From contig JAIWNE010000011.1 of the NCBI GenBank assembly GCA_025331445.1, positions 186,001-250,000 on the forward strand: 64,000 nucleotides of DNA. Direction: 5' to 3'. A model generated the notes under the pieces. The model did not search any database and was not told where the DNA came from. It was given only the letters and a program-made list of their open reading frames with translations. The position numbers were made by a program, and so were the translations under genes. Numbering within the stretch: the first letter of the stretch is position 1; the number at the start of each line of letters is the position of its first letter. Below are positions 22,129 through 34,343 of the stretch, in pieces. The DNA is from Blakeslea trispora. Lineage: Eukaryota > Mucoromycota > Mucoromycetes > Mucorales > Choanephoraceae.

Positions 22129-22980
22129 TCAAGCCAAACTATAAATTATCTTTTCACTATAGGGTGGTGACCATGCAGGTGGAGGCTCATGAAACATATC
22201 GTAACTATGGTTCTTCTCATCTACACTATGATGTTTAACACAAGCTAGCTTTGGAGACGCTAATTGATGTACATCATCCTCAGAAGGTGAACGAAGGTTA
22301 AATTGGTGACTTCTCAAGGCAGCATAACGGTTGTCAATCTCAATATCAATGACCTATTTAAGCTAAGGGTTACAAATTGCTTAATCAAGAATACCAATAG
22401 AGACCTACATAAACCGACTTTGTCCGAGTTGTAGATCGTGTCGAGTCAAGTGCTAAATCTTTTGTATCTTTAATAAAGCTAAAGTTAATTCCACGGATGT
22501 TCTCGGTTGCATTCAGCTGACTACAGATTTGTAAAATACTTGCTTCAAACTACCAAATATTCGTTAGTGCTTCATCACAGGATTGTTCTACAGTCCTTAC
22601 CCTTAGCTTCTTGTTTTTGCGTAGCATAGACATTGCTAAGGTGCTTGCAATAAGAAATATCGGAATTGTTATGAAGATATAAAAACTGCTAAACTTTATC
22701 CATAGCAGGTATGCCAAAGCTCCAAAAGTAATCCACAAGAGAAATAATGTAATCAACCATAATACTGTTGGCCCTGGAGGCGGATTTAGGTGTGTTGCTT
22801 CGTTGAAGAGAGCTAGGATTAAGTGGAAGTCTTGAGGAGTAAGCTATAGTTATTATATACAATTTGAGCTTAAATTTCGTGGCCTGCATGAATGCTTCAT
22901 ACATTGTACTGTAAGTCAAGGCTGTATTGATCTTCAATTCGTTTTCCTCTAAAGTAAAGTCTTATTTTCTTTACTGACAT
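22129..22980 (-). CDS. Unrecognised two-TM membrane protein, 228 aa
   Basis: Four exons (22980-22903, 22843-22601, 22549-22409, 22353-22129) join in phase 0 to 228 codons. Introns are 51-59 nt with standard GT-AG ends. The cytosolic-looking N-terminus includes LTPQDFHLILALFNEATHLN and a PPPGP turn. Two hydrophobic segments lie at about 52-75 and 79-99, followed by RKNKKLR, so a hairpin topology with both ends in the cytosol is likely. The long tail (108-228) is polar (SILQICSQLNATENIRGINF) and ends Pro-rich (EPPPAWSPPYSEK). I know no named family. All four exons agreeing in phase and the clean structure argue it is real. Confidence 0.75.
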
Positions 22981-23322
22981 GTCTGAGAGTTAAGAACACA
23001 AAAGGTAGAAAGAAAAGAGAAGCTTTTTTTTTAAAAAAAAGAGAATTGCACTTTTACAAACAAAAAAGAACCAAGAAAATGGAATGTTTAAAGCTTTTTT
23101 CTATTTTATTTTTACTGCTTACTTTATTAAATAGCTAAAACTCTACCAAAAAAAATAAGGGGAAAGGGAGAGAGAAAAAGGAAAATTAAAGAAGGAAAAT
23201 TGAAGAAAGGAGGAGATCCAACAATAATTCCTCGATAGCCTTCAAAGCGCTCGTATATATATGTTTTGAGCAAGGGTGATTTCTACAAGAACAATATATG
23301 TTTAGTTTGTACAAAAAGGTCT

Positions 23323-25981
23323 TCATTGCATGTCTGCAAATTTGTTGGACAAAACGCGATCCAAATTGAATGCAGCTGTTAAATAGAGATAGTTAGTAAA
23401 TGTGTACATGTACATGCTCCTCTCTATTTCTAAGATCTTTTCTTCGTTGAATCTTGATCTCCTTTGCTAAATGAGAAAAAAACTTACCGCTAATAAAAGA
23501 CAAATGCGTGAATGCTTGAGGAAAGTTGCCTAATAGCTCACCTGATCTGGCAACTTCTTCGGAAAACAAACCGAGGTGATTGCCATAAGATAACATCTTT
23601 TCAAACATAACAACAGCTCTATCTAAAAGCTTTCTATCATATCTTCCTGCTCTTGTAAGGGCTTCCACAAGCCAGAATGTACACATAGAGAAGGCACCTT
23701 CTAACCCTCCCACGCCATCGTCTGTAGTCAAGAAATTATAGCGGAATACAAGATCATTTGCGACCAGCCCACCTTTTTCTGGAGGCAAGAGTGTACGCCG
23801 AATGGTGTTCAACAATCTAGGATCAGTTGGCGAAATAAAGAAAACCAAAGGCATGATCAATGTACTAGCATCAAGTGCCTCGGGTGACTCAATACTTTGG
23901 GCAAACATATTAAGCTTCTTATTGTAGCACTTGTTCTGAACCAATTCATAAATCTCGTCTCTAGCAGTCATCCACTTGTTACGATCAGGGCAAGGGAACA
24001 CGCGTTTTTCGGCCAATCTTAGAGCTTGAATGAAAAGAGAAGACGTTAAGTTTTATGTGTTAGATAACAAGATAGTATTTACCTCGGTCTAATGCAACCC
24101 AGCACATAACAAGTGAATAAGTGAATTGCTGCTTGCGACCTCTTACTTCCCAGATAGACATGTCAGGTACATTCCAGTTGTCGCATACATAATTTGCAAG
24201 TTGTCGAACAGAACACCACATATCATATGAAATAGGAGAGCCATACTTGTTGTACAGGTAAATACCATCCATTAGCTCACCATAGATGTCCAGTTGTAAA
24301 TGGTCATAAGCCCCATTGCCGACTCTCACGGGACGAGAGCTTCTATAGCCATCCAAATGGTCCAGTTCGTATTCTTCGAGTTCTTTTACTCCATCAATAC
24401 TATACATGATATTTAAAGAACCATCTTCGTTCTTTTAAAAATAGTGTAAGAGAGTTTGTACTATTGTGCTCGACATGTTTTCAATTGTGCCTACCAAATC
24501 ACTGCAGCGCTCGGATATGAATTTCATGTATTCACCTGCTTCGTGTGTAAAGCCAAGTCTTAAGAAAGCGTAAATTGTAAAAGACGAATCACGAATCCAT
24601 ACATATCTATAATCCCAATTACGAGGACCGCCAATGGCTATAATGTAATGAAGTGTTTGCAAAAGAAAAGGTTAACACAAGCTATACATTTGTTTACAAA
24701 ATCTTACCCTCAGGAATGCCAAAAGTAGGAGCTGCAACAACTGCACCAGTCTAGGAATTCTGTATTAGTATTTGGTAAGTATTGTAGGTCTTAATAACAT
24801 CTTACTGGTTCATAAGTCAATAGCTTCAGTGTTAATGCGCTTCGCATCACATTTTCTCTCCAACTACCCTTATAAGTGCTTTGAGACACCCAGTTAAGCC
24901 AATATGTAGAAGTCTGTCTGAAAAGAGCATCAAGCAAGCTTACTGTCAAAGGAGGGTCCTCAGCAAGTTTAAGTCGACGCTCAGCAGCAGACTCCTCCTT
25001 GTTCTTCTCTTCATCTGCTTGCTTATGTTCAGGAGCTTCGCGGAAAATGAAGGTGATTTCTTGGGTTTCCTTCAAGTCGAATTCAGTCCATACACCAGGG
25101 CCTTTGTGGTCATTGCATTCCTTATCCACATTGATCTTGATTACTGGACAATCGAAATCGCCGCATCTTACCAAATGACGTAAATCCATGGTTAGATCCT
25201 TGGACTTGAATATGACACGATCATTGCCTGTGTAATAATTCGTCTCTTCCTCTGGGTACAACTTGGCTTCAAATCCCGCAGCGTTCTTTTGGTCTTCCGA
25301 TACATCATCTTTCACAACCTCTGTTGTGTGATCATCCATTGCATAGTTGAAGGCAGGATAGCACTCCATTTTGAATTCAACAGTACCACGTATGACTCTG
25401 ACCTTTCTTATAAGCCATTTGAGTAAGGGCTTGGTAGATTCGCGTTGGCCTTGAGCTGGGACATGCATATAGTCTATAATCTCAGCAACGCCATCATCAG
25501 ATAAAAATCTTGTTGCCAAAATGTTGCTATTAGGCAAATACATTTGCTTATTACTTGTATGAGGCTTTCTTGGAGAGATAGAAAAGTGGCCACCCTTGTC
25601 CTTGTCTAACATTCGACAGAAGATGCTTGGAGAATCAAATTTAGGAAAGCAAAAGAAATCAACAGAGGCATCTGTTCCGACCAGTGCGATAGTGCGCATA
25701 TTACCAATTATACCATAGTTCTCAACAGGAAGGTAGCCTCTCTTGCGAACATTACAGCGTGTGTCTTCAACATTGGTATTTGTTTCGGGCTTCTCTTTGT
25801 CATCATAGTTACCATTAGCTTCATCAGAGTGTGAATTCAGAATGCTTTGACGGCGTGTATCAGCAATGTATCGAACACCATCAGGCAATTGCTGACAGGG
25901 CTTTTCGGACTCTTCAATTTCATATTCAAGTTGAAGACCATAGGACCTATCTTTGTTATCGCTTTCTTCACTAAAAGACAT
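23323..25981 (-). CDS. GH15 glucosidase (bacterial-type glucoamylase/trehalase family), 766 aa
   Basis: Exons 25981-24806, 24750-24708, 24637-24495, 24431-24083, 24024-23488 and 23375-23323 give 766 aa. The N-terminal beta-sandwich contains [20 protein letters not shown] and [13 protein letters not shown]. The (alpha/alpha)6 barrel follows, with [26 protein letters not shown] (probable general acid Glu, about residue 549) and the C-terminal segment [16 protein letters not shown]. It has no signal peptide and no starch-binding domain, unlike secreted fungal glucoamylase, so an intracellular glucosidase acting on alpha-glucan or trehalose is likely. The first 75 residues are acidic and probably disordered. 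The substrate cannot be told from sequence. Confidence 0.9.
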
Positions 25982-26119
25982 TTGTATTACTTAAATGGAT
26001 TATGGAAAGAAAACAGATTTTTTTTTTAAAAAAAGTGAGCTTTATAATTTATGCTAAATAAACATCTTTTTCTGTTTGACTCGCGGAGAACAAAACAATG
26101 AAGGCATGAAGTCATAGAT

Positions 26120-27770
26120 TTATTTGTATAAAGAAGGCACTACCTTGCCACTACAATCGCCAAAGCCAATTGAGTAATCGCCAGTACTAGCCTTGCCTGT
26201 AATTCTGACTTCATCACCATCTTGTAAAAATAAGCGCTCAATGCCATTTTCAAAAGTAATCTTGTCTTGTCCACTCCAAGTAATTTCGAGTAAGGAGCCA
26301 TATGATCCTTTTGTCTGTTGCGAGAAGTGAATATTTAGTATACGATTAATCCATCAATAATAAAAATAGCTTACAGGTCCTGAGATTGTGCCAGTGGCGC
26401 CCATATCACCCGCTCTGAGGTTACAGCCATTAATAGTATGATGAGCCAATTGCTGAGTAATAGACCAATACATGTGTTTGAGGTTAGAAACGGTCACAGT
26501 TTCAAATTTGGAAGACTCGGCGGCTATTTGAACATTGGCATTAATTTTTTTTTTCAAATTCATAACATGAAAACCAACACTTACGTTTGATTTTGACTTC
26601 CAACTCAACATTATAGGCTGATGGCTTATCTTCTTGCAAGTAAGGTAATGGTTGTGGAGATGACTGGTCGGGACCATCGATCAGGAAAGGCTCAAGTGCA
26701 TCCAAGGTAACAATCCAAGGAGAGATCGTAGTACCGAAACTCTTGCCTAAAAAGGGACCCAAAGGAACATATTCCCAAGCCTGAATATCACGAGCTTAAA
26801 CAAGAAATCAAGGGATTAGCTCCTCGTAAAAAAATCAATCAGCTTCTTACCACTCCAATCATTGACCAGTACAAGTCCAAAAATATGATCTCTTGCATCC
26901 TTGATATCAATAGGTTCACCTAGGTTGTTACCTTTGCCAACAAACCAACCTACTTCTAGTTCTATATCGAGTCTCACTGAAGGACCAAATATGGGTGCTT
27001 TTGCATCTTTAGCAGGAAGTCTTTGACCTGCAGGACGACGAATGTCTGTCCCAGATACAACAACAGAAGATGCTCGGCCGTGATATCCAACAGGAATGTG
27101 AAGCCAGTTAGGTTGAAAGTGCATTTTCTTTACCGCGGAACATGATACCAACATTAGTAGCATGTTCTCGAGAGCAGTAGAAGTCAGTGTAATCACTATA
27201 GAGAAAAGTCAGATATTAGGGCTTAACAGACATTCGCGATATTACCCTATTTGAGCTGGCAAATGCATCTTCACACTTGATGCAGGGATAAGTGCCCTTT
27301 TGACAAGATCGGTATTATCTCTGAGCTTGCTATTGTCTTTAGATAGCAAGTCTTGAATAGCCAAACGAGTAGCCTTCCAAATAGGACGTCCCAAAGACAT
27401 GAATTTGTTCAAGCTAGTCTATCAGTTGTTATAAAAAAGTTGTAGTATAGACCATAAAGTACCTGATTTGTTACTTACCTCAGCAAAAACTTCACTTGCG
27501 TTTTGTAGGCCTTGGATATGGTCCAGAAAACCTGCACCAGCAATCACAGCAAGGTCAAGTACTTTGTCACCAATGGCAGTACCGACGCGGTGGATTTGAC
27601 TATTAAAAAACAAAACCGCTTTCCATCAAAACCTGATGTTGTATATTTCTTTTTGTAGTCTTTCTTTTCTTACATTTTCAGTTGTTGAAAAAACACCGAA
27701 AGGAATATTTTGAATTGGGAAAATCTGAGTCTTTGGAGACAGGCACAAAACTTTCAGTAACAAGCGACAT
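26120..27770 (-). pseudogene. FAH: Fumarylacetoacetase, 5' half with apparent frameshifts
   Basis: Seven exons are visible: 27770-27674, 27599-27479, 27418-27246, 27195-26851, 26794-26585, 26523-26375 and 26314-26120. The family hydrolyses fumarylacetoacetate in the last step of tyrosine catabolism. Clear signatures are [75 protein letters not shown] and CNLRAGDMGATGTISGP. Exons 5-7 are clean. The 5' half is not: after MSLVTESFVPVSKDSDF an extra T (A run 27720-27723) breaks the frame. The exon 1/2 join does not restore it, and one extra base occurs before QPNWLH (about 27112-27120). Either the gene is recently dead or the sequence has indel errors in homopolymers. Confidence 0.8.
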
Positions 27771-29212
27771 TCAGGTTATGGAGGTAATAGAAAGAGGAAA
27801 ATAATAGACAGCTTGTACTTTGGACATGTAAAGCAAATTTAATTTTATAGACTGGATCAGCTGACCGTGGTATTTTTTTCTTGATCTCGTGTAACAAGTG
27901 CAATTCTTTACGGCTCACCGTAGTTAAGAGTTTTCCTTCTGGTCTGATTTGTCAACAAGAACTACTTGGAATATTGCAATAAAATAGTTTGTATGCTATC
28001 ACCAAGTCAAGTAAGAAACAGAAAGCAAAGTGTGAAGACCAGCTTGTTTGGTCAGACGACGCACAGTAAAGATCAAAAAGTCATATAAAATACAAAGATG
28101 TACTATTTTCATTTAAGCATTGTCAAAAAAGAATCACCTGTCACACTTGGATGGTGGTAAGTTCAGTCGAGATCGATCTCCTTTTTGTAACATCGTAATA
28201 TAAAACAAATAAGTCAGATTTACAGTAATTAGAATACGAACAAATTTTCAAAAAAACTCGTGTATTGCTGTGAGAGTAAGTTTGGAAGCTCTGAGAAGTT
28301 AGAATTGGTTCAAATGGATAGTCGAGTTTTTATTGTTACTGATCTATTGAGTAATCAGTATACAAAGATAAAGAATAGAGTAGACCATGAATTATACAAT
28401 AGAACTATTGGTTCAAAAATAGCAGTGAAATGAAAGACAAAAGACACCTTAAAAAGGATTACTTACACCAAGGAATAGAACAGCATACACAAAAAAAAGG
28501 AAGCGTAATGAGCATTAAATGCAATAGGGGAGCTAACCTTTTGTCTAACTCTTAACCAAATCCAACTGCAATTTACTTCAATTCTATTGTTCAACTTTAT
28601 CATTCTTGTCTAAAACAAAAAGTCAGCCACTGATGATCTAAACGAGTTTTTTGTGAAAACCATGTCACTCGTAAGGCAAATCATACCTATCAAGTGAAAG
28701 ATGCTCTTCACCACATGGCGAAAGCATGCTTAGTTTATAATGATTGTACATGCAAGTATTGTTTACCTGAATAAATACAGCGGAAAAATTTAGACTTATC
28801 AACAGTCTTTTGTTGCAACAAGTAGCACAGATCTCAAGAAAAGCCAAACGTCATTAAACACTCAAATACAGTAATGGATGGTAAGCAAATTCTACTTGAT
28901 TTTAGACAGCAGTGGTGTTTCATCACGAATGATTTTTCTCGAAAAGACTCTGTTTACTCTGTTGTTGCATGTTTGTTGACTGAACACACTATGCTTGCTA
29001 TTGATAGTCTGTCTGCCTGATTAATGTAACTGTGAACTAGATTCATTTACTCTGCGGAGAGATATTTTTAAATTAGATAAAAACAAAAACATCTATTTTC
29101 ACTTCTCTCTGTTGGCTCAATAGTATTGATAGCTCCAATTATTAACTCAGATATTTTACTTTTAGACACTGATGATAAAAAAAACAAACTTTTTCTTTCC
29201 TCTACTAACGAA
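27771..29212. other. Intergenic, nothing recognised
   Basis: AT-rich DNA between FAH and the MULE transposase. It may contain the left terminal repeat of the element, but no matching inverted copy was found by eye. Confidence 0.4.
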
Positions 29213-32200
29213 ATGACCCAAGATGTTCAAACTGATTCAGCTTTTCTTCAACGCGATTGTAAGCAATAAATGCAGCAATAAAAACATAATCTACGATAGT
29301 ATTCGACAATCTGGAAAGGAAGTCCATACTGCCATGAGTGGCAAGTCATCCGAGCCAATATCCAACAACTACATATGCAAGCATGGCAGCAAGAAGCGCA
29401 TTAGATCCGACAGAAATGACTCCTTTAAAGATACCAAGAGCCAGAAAATGCTTTGCGGTGCTTTCATTAACTTTCGTTTTGATGCATTGATTCAGAAATG
29501 GATTGTCCGGCAACTCTCAAGGTCAGCACAATCACAGTATTTCAGAAGACCCAATCAACTACAGCATCAACCGAAAAATGTCTGCTGAACTTGAAGAGAA
29601 GATTTTTGGTTACTTCAAGACTGCAATGAATCCTAGCAGCGTTTATCAAAACTTGATTTCTGATAAAGTGCTCAACGTCACTAAAAAAGATTTAGAAAAT
29701 CTTCAGTATCGCTACTTCAACACCCAACGTAGTAAGATGATGTATAAATATGTCATCGGTCTACAGAACAAAGGATACGAAGTATTCTACAACGTTAACA
29801 ATGACAAAAGAATCAGTGCTGTTTTCTTTGCACTTAAGTCAAACATTGAGCGTGCTAAGAATATGCCTGAAAACTTGGTCATTGATGCTACGTACAAGAT
29901 CAATGCTCACAAGTTGACATTTGTCAACATTGTTGGCACTAGTAATATCGAAGGCATTAAGCCTAATACACTCGTAACTTTTGAGGTTGCTGGTGCATTT
30001 ATCAGCGAAGAGGACAACACCCAGTACAAATGGGTGCTTGACTGCCTCAAGAAAATCAGTTGGCCTAAAGAGAACCAAGGACCTCAGACGATTACCACTG
30101 ACAATGAGCAAGCATTGAAAAATGCCATTTCCAGTGTCTTTCCTCAAACACATAACATAGAATGTTATATGTATATGCAAAAAAGACTTGAGGCGAAGCT
30201 GATGGAGTGTGTTGTTGAAAAAGACAAAGACCGAAGAGATCGCATTAGACAAGAGATCCAGATGCGATATCAAGAAGTTGCATTGAAAGCGATTACTCGT
30301 GAAGAAATGTTAGTTGCAGTTCGCTCGCTGAAGGAACTTTTTGTCAATCAGCCAGATATTTTCTCTGAGGGAGAAAAGGCAAGCGATCAGTAAATAAGCT
30401 AAATGATGTCTAAACGAGGCTTTGAATACTTAAGAAAAACATGAAGCAGCTTGATGACGGCAGCCAAGCTCCATTGGTTTATGTGAGTGAGGAAGGCAAG
30501 AAAAAAGCAATTGATTTCATTGAAAGGTAATCTACTTTCTATCAAGCTAAAGTCACTAACTTTGATTTATATAGCAAAATGGAAGAAGCTGAAAAATGGA
30601 CAGCCTTCCATACTTACAAACTGCCGCATTTTGGAAACCGCTCTTCAAACAGAGTAGAAGGCAGCCACTCTTCTTTAAAGAAATTTATCAAGTCATCATC
30701 CGGTACCATTGTGATAATCACTAAAAAAATTGATCAATGGTACAAACAAAGGGTACTTATTTTTAATCTGCTGGCAATGCTTTCTTTAACTAATTTATTA
30801 CATTTAGGCAAGAGAAGCTGAAAGCAAGAAAGGCTGAGAAATGTTCTCATACAGAGGATATTACTGTCAGGAAGAAGACTTGTTTAAGATGTTGCTCCCT
30901 TTGGTTCGAAAAGTTCATTCCTTTGCTATTGGGAAAGTTTTCAACGAACTTGTTAAAATTCGTTCAGCTGAGACCTCAATCATCTATAAAGCTTGCTTGT
31001 GCTCAGTTCGGTTGCAATATAACCTTCCTTGCAAGCACATTTTGAGCTTGGAAAAGAACCAAGTTCCTTTGAGTATGTTTCCGCGTAGATGGCGATTCAA
31101 CTTTGATGAAGGCGAAGAAGGTAAGTTTATATCTGCAAATGTATAAATATGTATCTAATATCCTTTAGATTATTTTGGTTCCAAAATGCATGTACAAGAT
31201 GACTTGGGAGAACTAGAAGATGTGATTCATTTGAAGGCGAAAGGTAAATGAAGACTGATGCATAATAACAATACAAAATAACACTTTTCTATTAGAAGCA
31301 ATTGGTGATGGAGATGAAGAAATGTGGCTGACAGATGAAGAGAATGATGATGACTGTGCAGTTATCGATGCTACCAATGACAGTGACAGAGTCACTCGTA
31401 GTGATGAACCGAAGACGAGAGTCGTGGTCGGTGCTTCAAGAAAGGCCATCATCATGAACTTGGCTAACGAGCTCATTGATCTTCACAGTTCTTTGGAATC
31501 TGTCCAAGATCAAAGAAGATTAGAAGAAAGTGTTGAAAAGTGCATGAGAAGCATTGAAGAAAGAAGAATCGAGAAAGTGCTTCCTCCTCAAAGAAAAATC
31601 AGTGTTAGAGGACGACCAAAGAATATGAAAAGAAGAAAAACTCACTATGAGTTCTCTTTGGAAAAAGAAAAAGAAGAATTGAAAGAAGTCGCCAAACGAG
31701 AAAAAAACAACAGGCGAAGAAAGATGAAGGTAATGCTCAAATATCATCATTTCTATTCTAAAACTAAATAATAAATGCGCTTCAAAAATAGAAGCCAAGG
31801 GCAAGAAAAGAAAAGCCTCAGAGGCAAGCTATGATAAAGATGAATTCGTTTACGAAAAGCCTTTACCTCAAAGCAAGCGCTCGCGAGGCAATCTTCCGCC
31901 TTCAATCGCCAGCATTCTCAGCCCATCGATTAAGAAAACTGAAATCACCGATTACCTCAATCCCTTAGGGGATGGTAACTGTGGTTTCAGAGCAGTTGCC
32001 TTCTTGACGGACAGAAGCGGCTCCAGATACGTGGACGGGGACCATTATCTGGAAGTCAGATCCAAAATGTTGAAGACTTTGGAAAACATTCAAGACAGTT
32101 ATAGGAAGTACTTTCCAAACTTTGATGTTGAAAGACTTCGGACAGTTGTTGCAACAGGGCTAGATAAGAAAGAAATGCCTGAGTGGTTCTACGGGCCTGA

Positions 32201-32540
32201 CTGTGCTCAACTGGTTGCAGACACTTATTGTATTCCTGTTTGTATTTACCCTTCTGCTGAACAAGAGCATCCAGGAATTAATCCTGCTATCACCTACCTG
32301 CCTTTGAATACACCAAAATCAAAATCCAAGCCTGTTGCCATTCATATCCAAAACGGTCATAACGTCCATTGGTATGCAATCAGGCTTGGTATTAACCAAT
32401 CAAACCTTCCATCAGTATATAATTACTACGTCAGAATTGAGGGAAGAGTTAAAGAATATGAAACATACTGTAACAAGTGGCGCCAGTTCCCTAAGCAACA
32501 AAAGAATTTAGAAGCGCCCACATATATTAACTTAGAATAA
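29213..32540 (+). mobile_element. Mutator-like element (MULE) transposase fused to OTU protease domain
   Basis: In order: a FAR1/WRKY-GCM1-like zinc-binding region (YICKHGSKKRIRSD, LCGAFINF, GQHNHS, about 29360-29545), then the MULE DDE domain with DATYKINAHKLTFVNIVG (first Asp) and TTDNEQALKNAI (second Asp). NRVEGSHSSLKKF (catalytic Glu) and a SWIM zinc finger (CLCSVRLQYNLPCKHIL) follow. Next is a charged linker, then an OTU domain (separate entry). The main coding blocks are 29503-30378, 30435-30525 and 30575 onwards, with introns of roughly 45-60 nt, one perhaps GC-AG (30379-30434). Frame breaks near 29258, 29505-29520 and 30809-30880 suggest early decay. Terminal inverted repeats and target duplication were not identified. 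Confidence 0.88.
31800..32540 (+). CDS. OTU-type cysteine protease domain, C-terminal part of the MULE protein
   Basis: After an intron near 31729-31807 the frame continues through a basic linker to the stop at 32538-32540. The OTU core has LGDGNCGFRAVAFL, giving the catalytic Asp and Cys, the helix EVRSKMLKTLENI, and NGHNVHWYAI, giving the catalytic His about 130 residues later. Spacing and order match eukaryotic OTU deubiquitinases. No frameshift is seen in this part. It lies on the same strand, in continuous exons with the transposase, and is not preceded by its own promoter-like gap, so it is most simply the C-terminus of the transposase polyprotein. A possible role is ubiquitin or SUMO removal to protect the transposase; this is speculative. 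Confidence 0.85.
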   Translation, partial: GKKRKASEASYDKDEFVYEKPLPQSKRSRGNLPPSIASILSPSIKKTEITDYLNPLGDGNCGFRAVAFLTDRSGSRYVDGDHYLEVRSKMLKTLENIQDSYRKYFPNFDVERLRTVVATGLDKKEMPEWFYGPDCAQLVADTYCIPVCIYPSAEQEHPGINPAITYLPLNTPKSKSKPVAIHIQNGHNVHWYAIRLGINQSNLPSVYNYYVRIEGRVKEYETYCNKWRQFPKQQKNLEAPTYINLE

Positions 32541-34343
32541 AATTATAAAGATATCTTTCAGATTTACAAAGGCGTATTTGACATTTAAAAAAGATGGGGA
32601 GAGCGAAGAATAGTAGAGTTAATGGGGATTTTTACTGATATTTTCAGAAATAATTACAATTCATTTCAAGACTAAGATTTTTGAACAGGAAGTTCAACAG
32701 TTGGCTTAATCTTGTCCTTCAATGACAATGAAAACTCAACCTTTGTCTTCTTGTTCAATTGGCTTACAAGAGCATCAATGTCCTTTCACTGGCCACGCTA
32801 AACAATCTTGAGACGGTACCCGTCAATATACTTGGAGTTACTGCAAGTGAACATGTAGAATTTAAGAGGTAATTTTAGTTGAAAATAAAAGTGTAAGATG
32901 ACAAGAGTCTAAGGGAGAGAAAGCGTGTTTATTGCCAACAAGTAAGAGGGACTTCTGTTCTGCAATCCAAAGTATAACACAGAAGTTAGAAAAAAATCTG
33001 ACTAAGGCTTTGATCTTATCAAACTGATGTTTATGAGCTCATTCTAATTGCAATATTTTTTTTAAACGTTTTGGGCTAAAGCCGTTTAATGATACAAGCT
33101 GGACAGTTGTAAATGATCAACTTTAATACTCTTACATCGTGAGTAAACTCCAGTCATGTCAAGACAATGACTGCGGAAAGTCCTTGGAGTCGAAACGCCA
33201 AGCGATCATTTATTGAAAGTGTCTTTGATCCTGACTTGAATGATAATACCAATAAAATCTTGCGTTGACATTAGAAACTGAAGCTTCCTAAGCTCTTTAT
33301 CTTTAATGAGCTTAATTCTAGAGGAAATCTCTTGTTCAGCATTTGATGTTCAAGTCAGCGTATAATCTGTTTCTGGGAATGGTGTGTAGACAGAGTATGT
33401 TGAGAATCATGACGTGTCCCTCAAATGAAACAACAAACAAACAAAAAAGGATCAGGAAATCCAATTTTTGCTTCAAAAACAGTATCTCGTGATTTATTGC
33501 TGTATCAAGCAAAGTAATCAATACAGTGTTCCTTTTGGAGCAAGGACGATGATTCTTTGAAATAGGATCACAATGCTACAAAGGCAAACTAAGTTTCTAA
33601 AAACTGGTATTCTGGTGCTTATACAAATGCCAGAAAGGGTAGCCCTTTCTGCCCTTTAACTTGATTAAGCATTGTAAAATCAACACAAAGATAATATTTC
33701 ATTAACAGCAAGTGTACACAATGCAACGATATTGAAGCCTCGAAAGTGATTTATCTCCGAACAACAAGACAAGTATCAGATGCAGACTGATCACCACAGT
33801 TTTCCTTTAAAAAGAATATTTTGTACTTATCGAGAGTGATACTTATACTCATTATACTTGGGCTATCAATGTGAGCCCTGCTTTCTTTTTGATGGATTTG
33901 CCTAATCTAGACCTCCATTTGAAATGATAAAGGGAATCATCATCGAATCCTCCAAATCAGAGTTGTAACTCAACTCTGAAGAAATGACATCATATCCCAA
34001 AAGAGAAAAATGTCTTGATTTAATAGCTTATATTGCTGTTACTTAGTAACAAGTTTCAGTATCCTCTCTTTCAGATACATAGATTGTCTGCAATCTTAAT
34101 TTTAGCTCCATCTAACTATTGAAATTATTCCAAATTATTTGCATAAAGAAAAGATTACAAACTCCACATTGACGAAAATAGAATTGACGTTACAGCAGAC
34201 AGAAAAGAGATCTGCCTATCTAAGACTCATACAGCTTTTTCCCATACAGCTTTCCCGTCAAAATTTATACATACTGAAGTCATTTGTTTTGCTTCATTTT
34301 CCCTCTCTCTCTCTCTTTTCTTCTTTAATAATCAAAAATAAAA
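32541..34343. other. Intergenic with a possible minus-strand coding relic (32690-33320)
   Basis: No intact gene. The minus strand between about 33320 and 32690 has protein-like stretches broken by stops: RIKLIKDKELRKLQFLMSTQ, STPRTFRSHCLDMTGVYS and KKTKVEFSLSLKDKIKPTVE. They may be a decayed transposon gene; the family was not recognised. A 9-bp perfect mini-hairpin (CAGAAAGGG / CCCTTTCTG) lies at 33631-33651. The last 60 bases are a CT-rich leader for the next gene. Confidence 0.35.

Noticed and set aside
29839..30273. 144-codon minus-strand frame
   Set aside because: Exactly antisense to the MULE DDE domain; a shadow.
33631..33651. 9-bp perfect mini-hairpin
   Set aside because: Too short to be more than chance in AT-rich intergenic DNA; no associated gene end or RNA.
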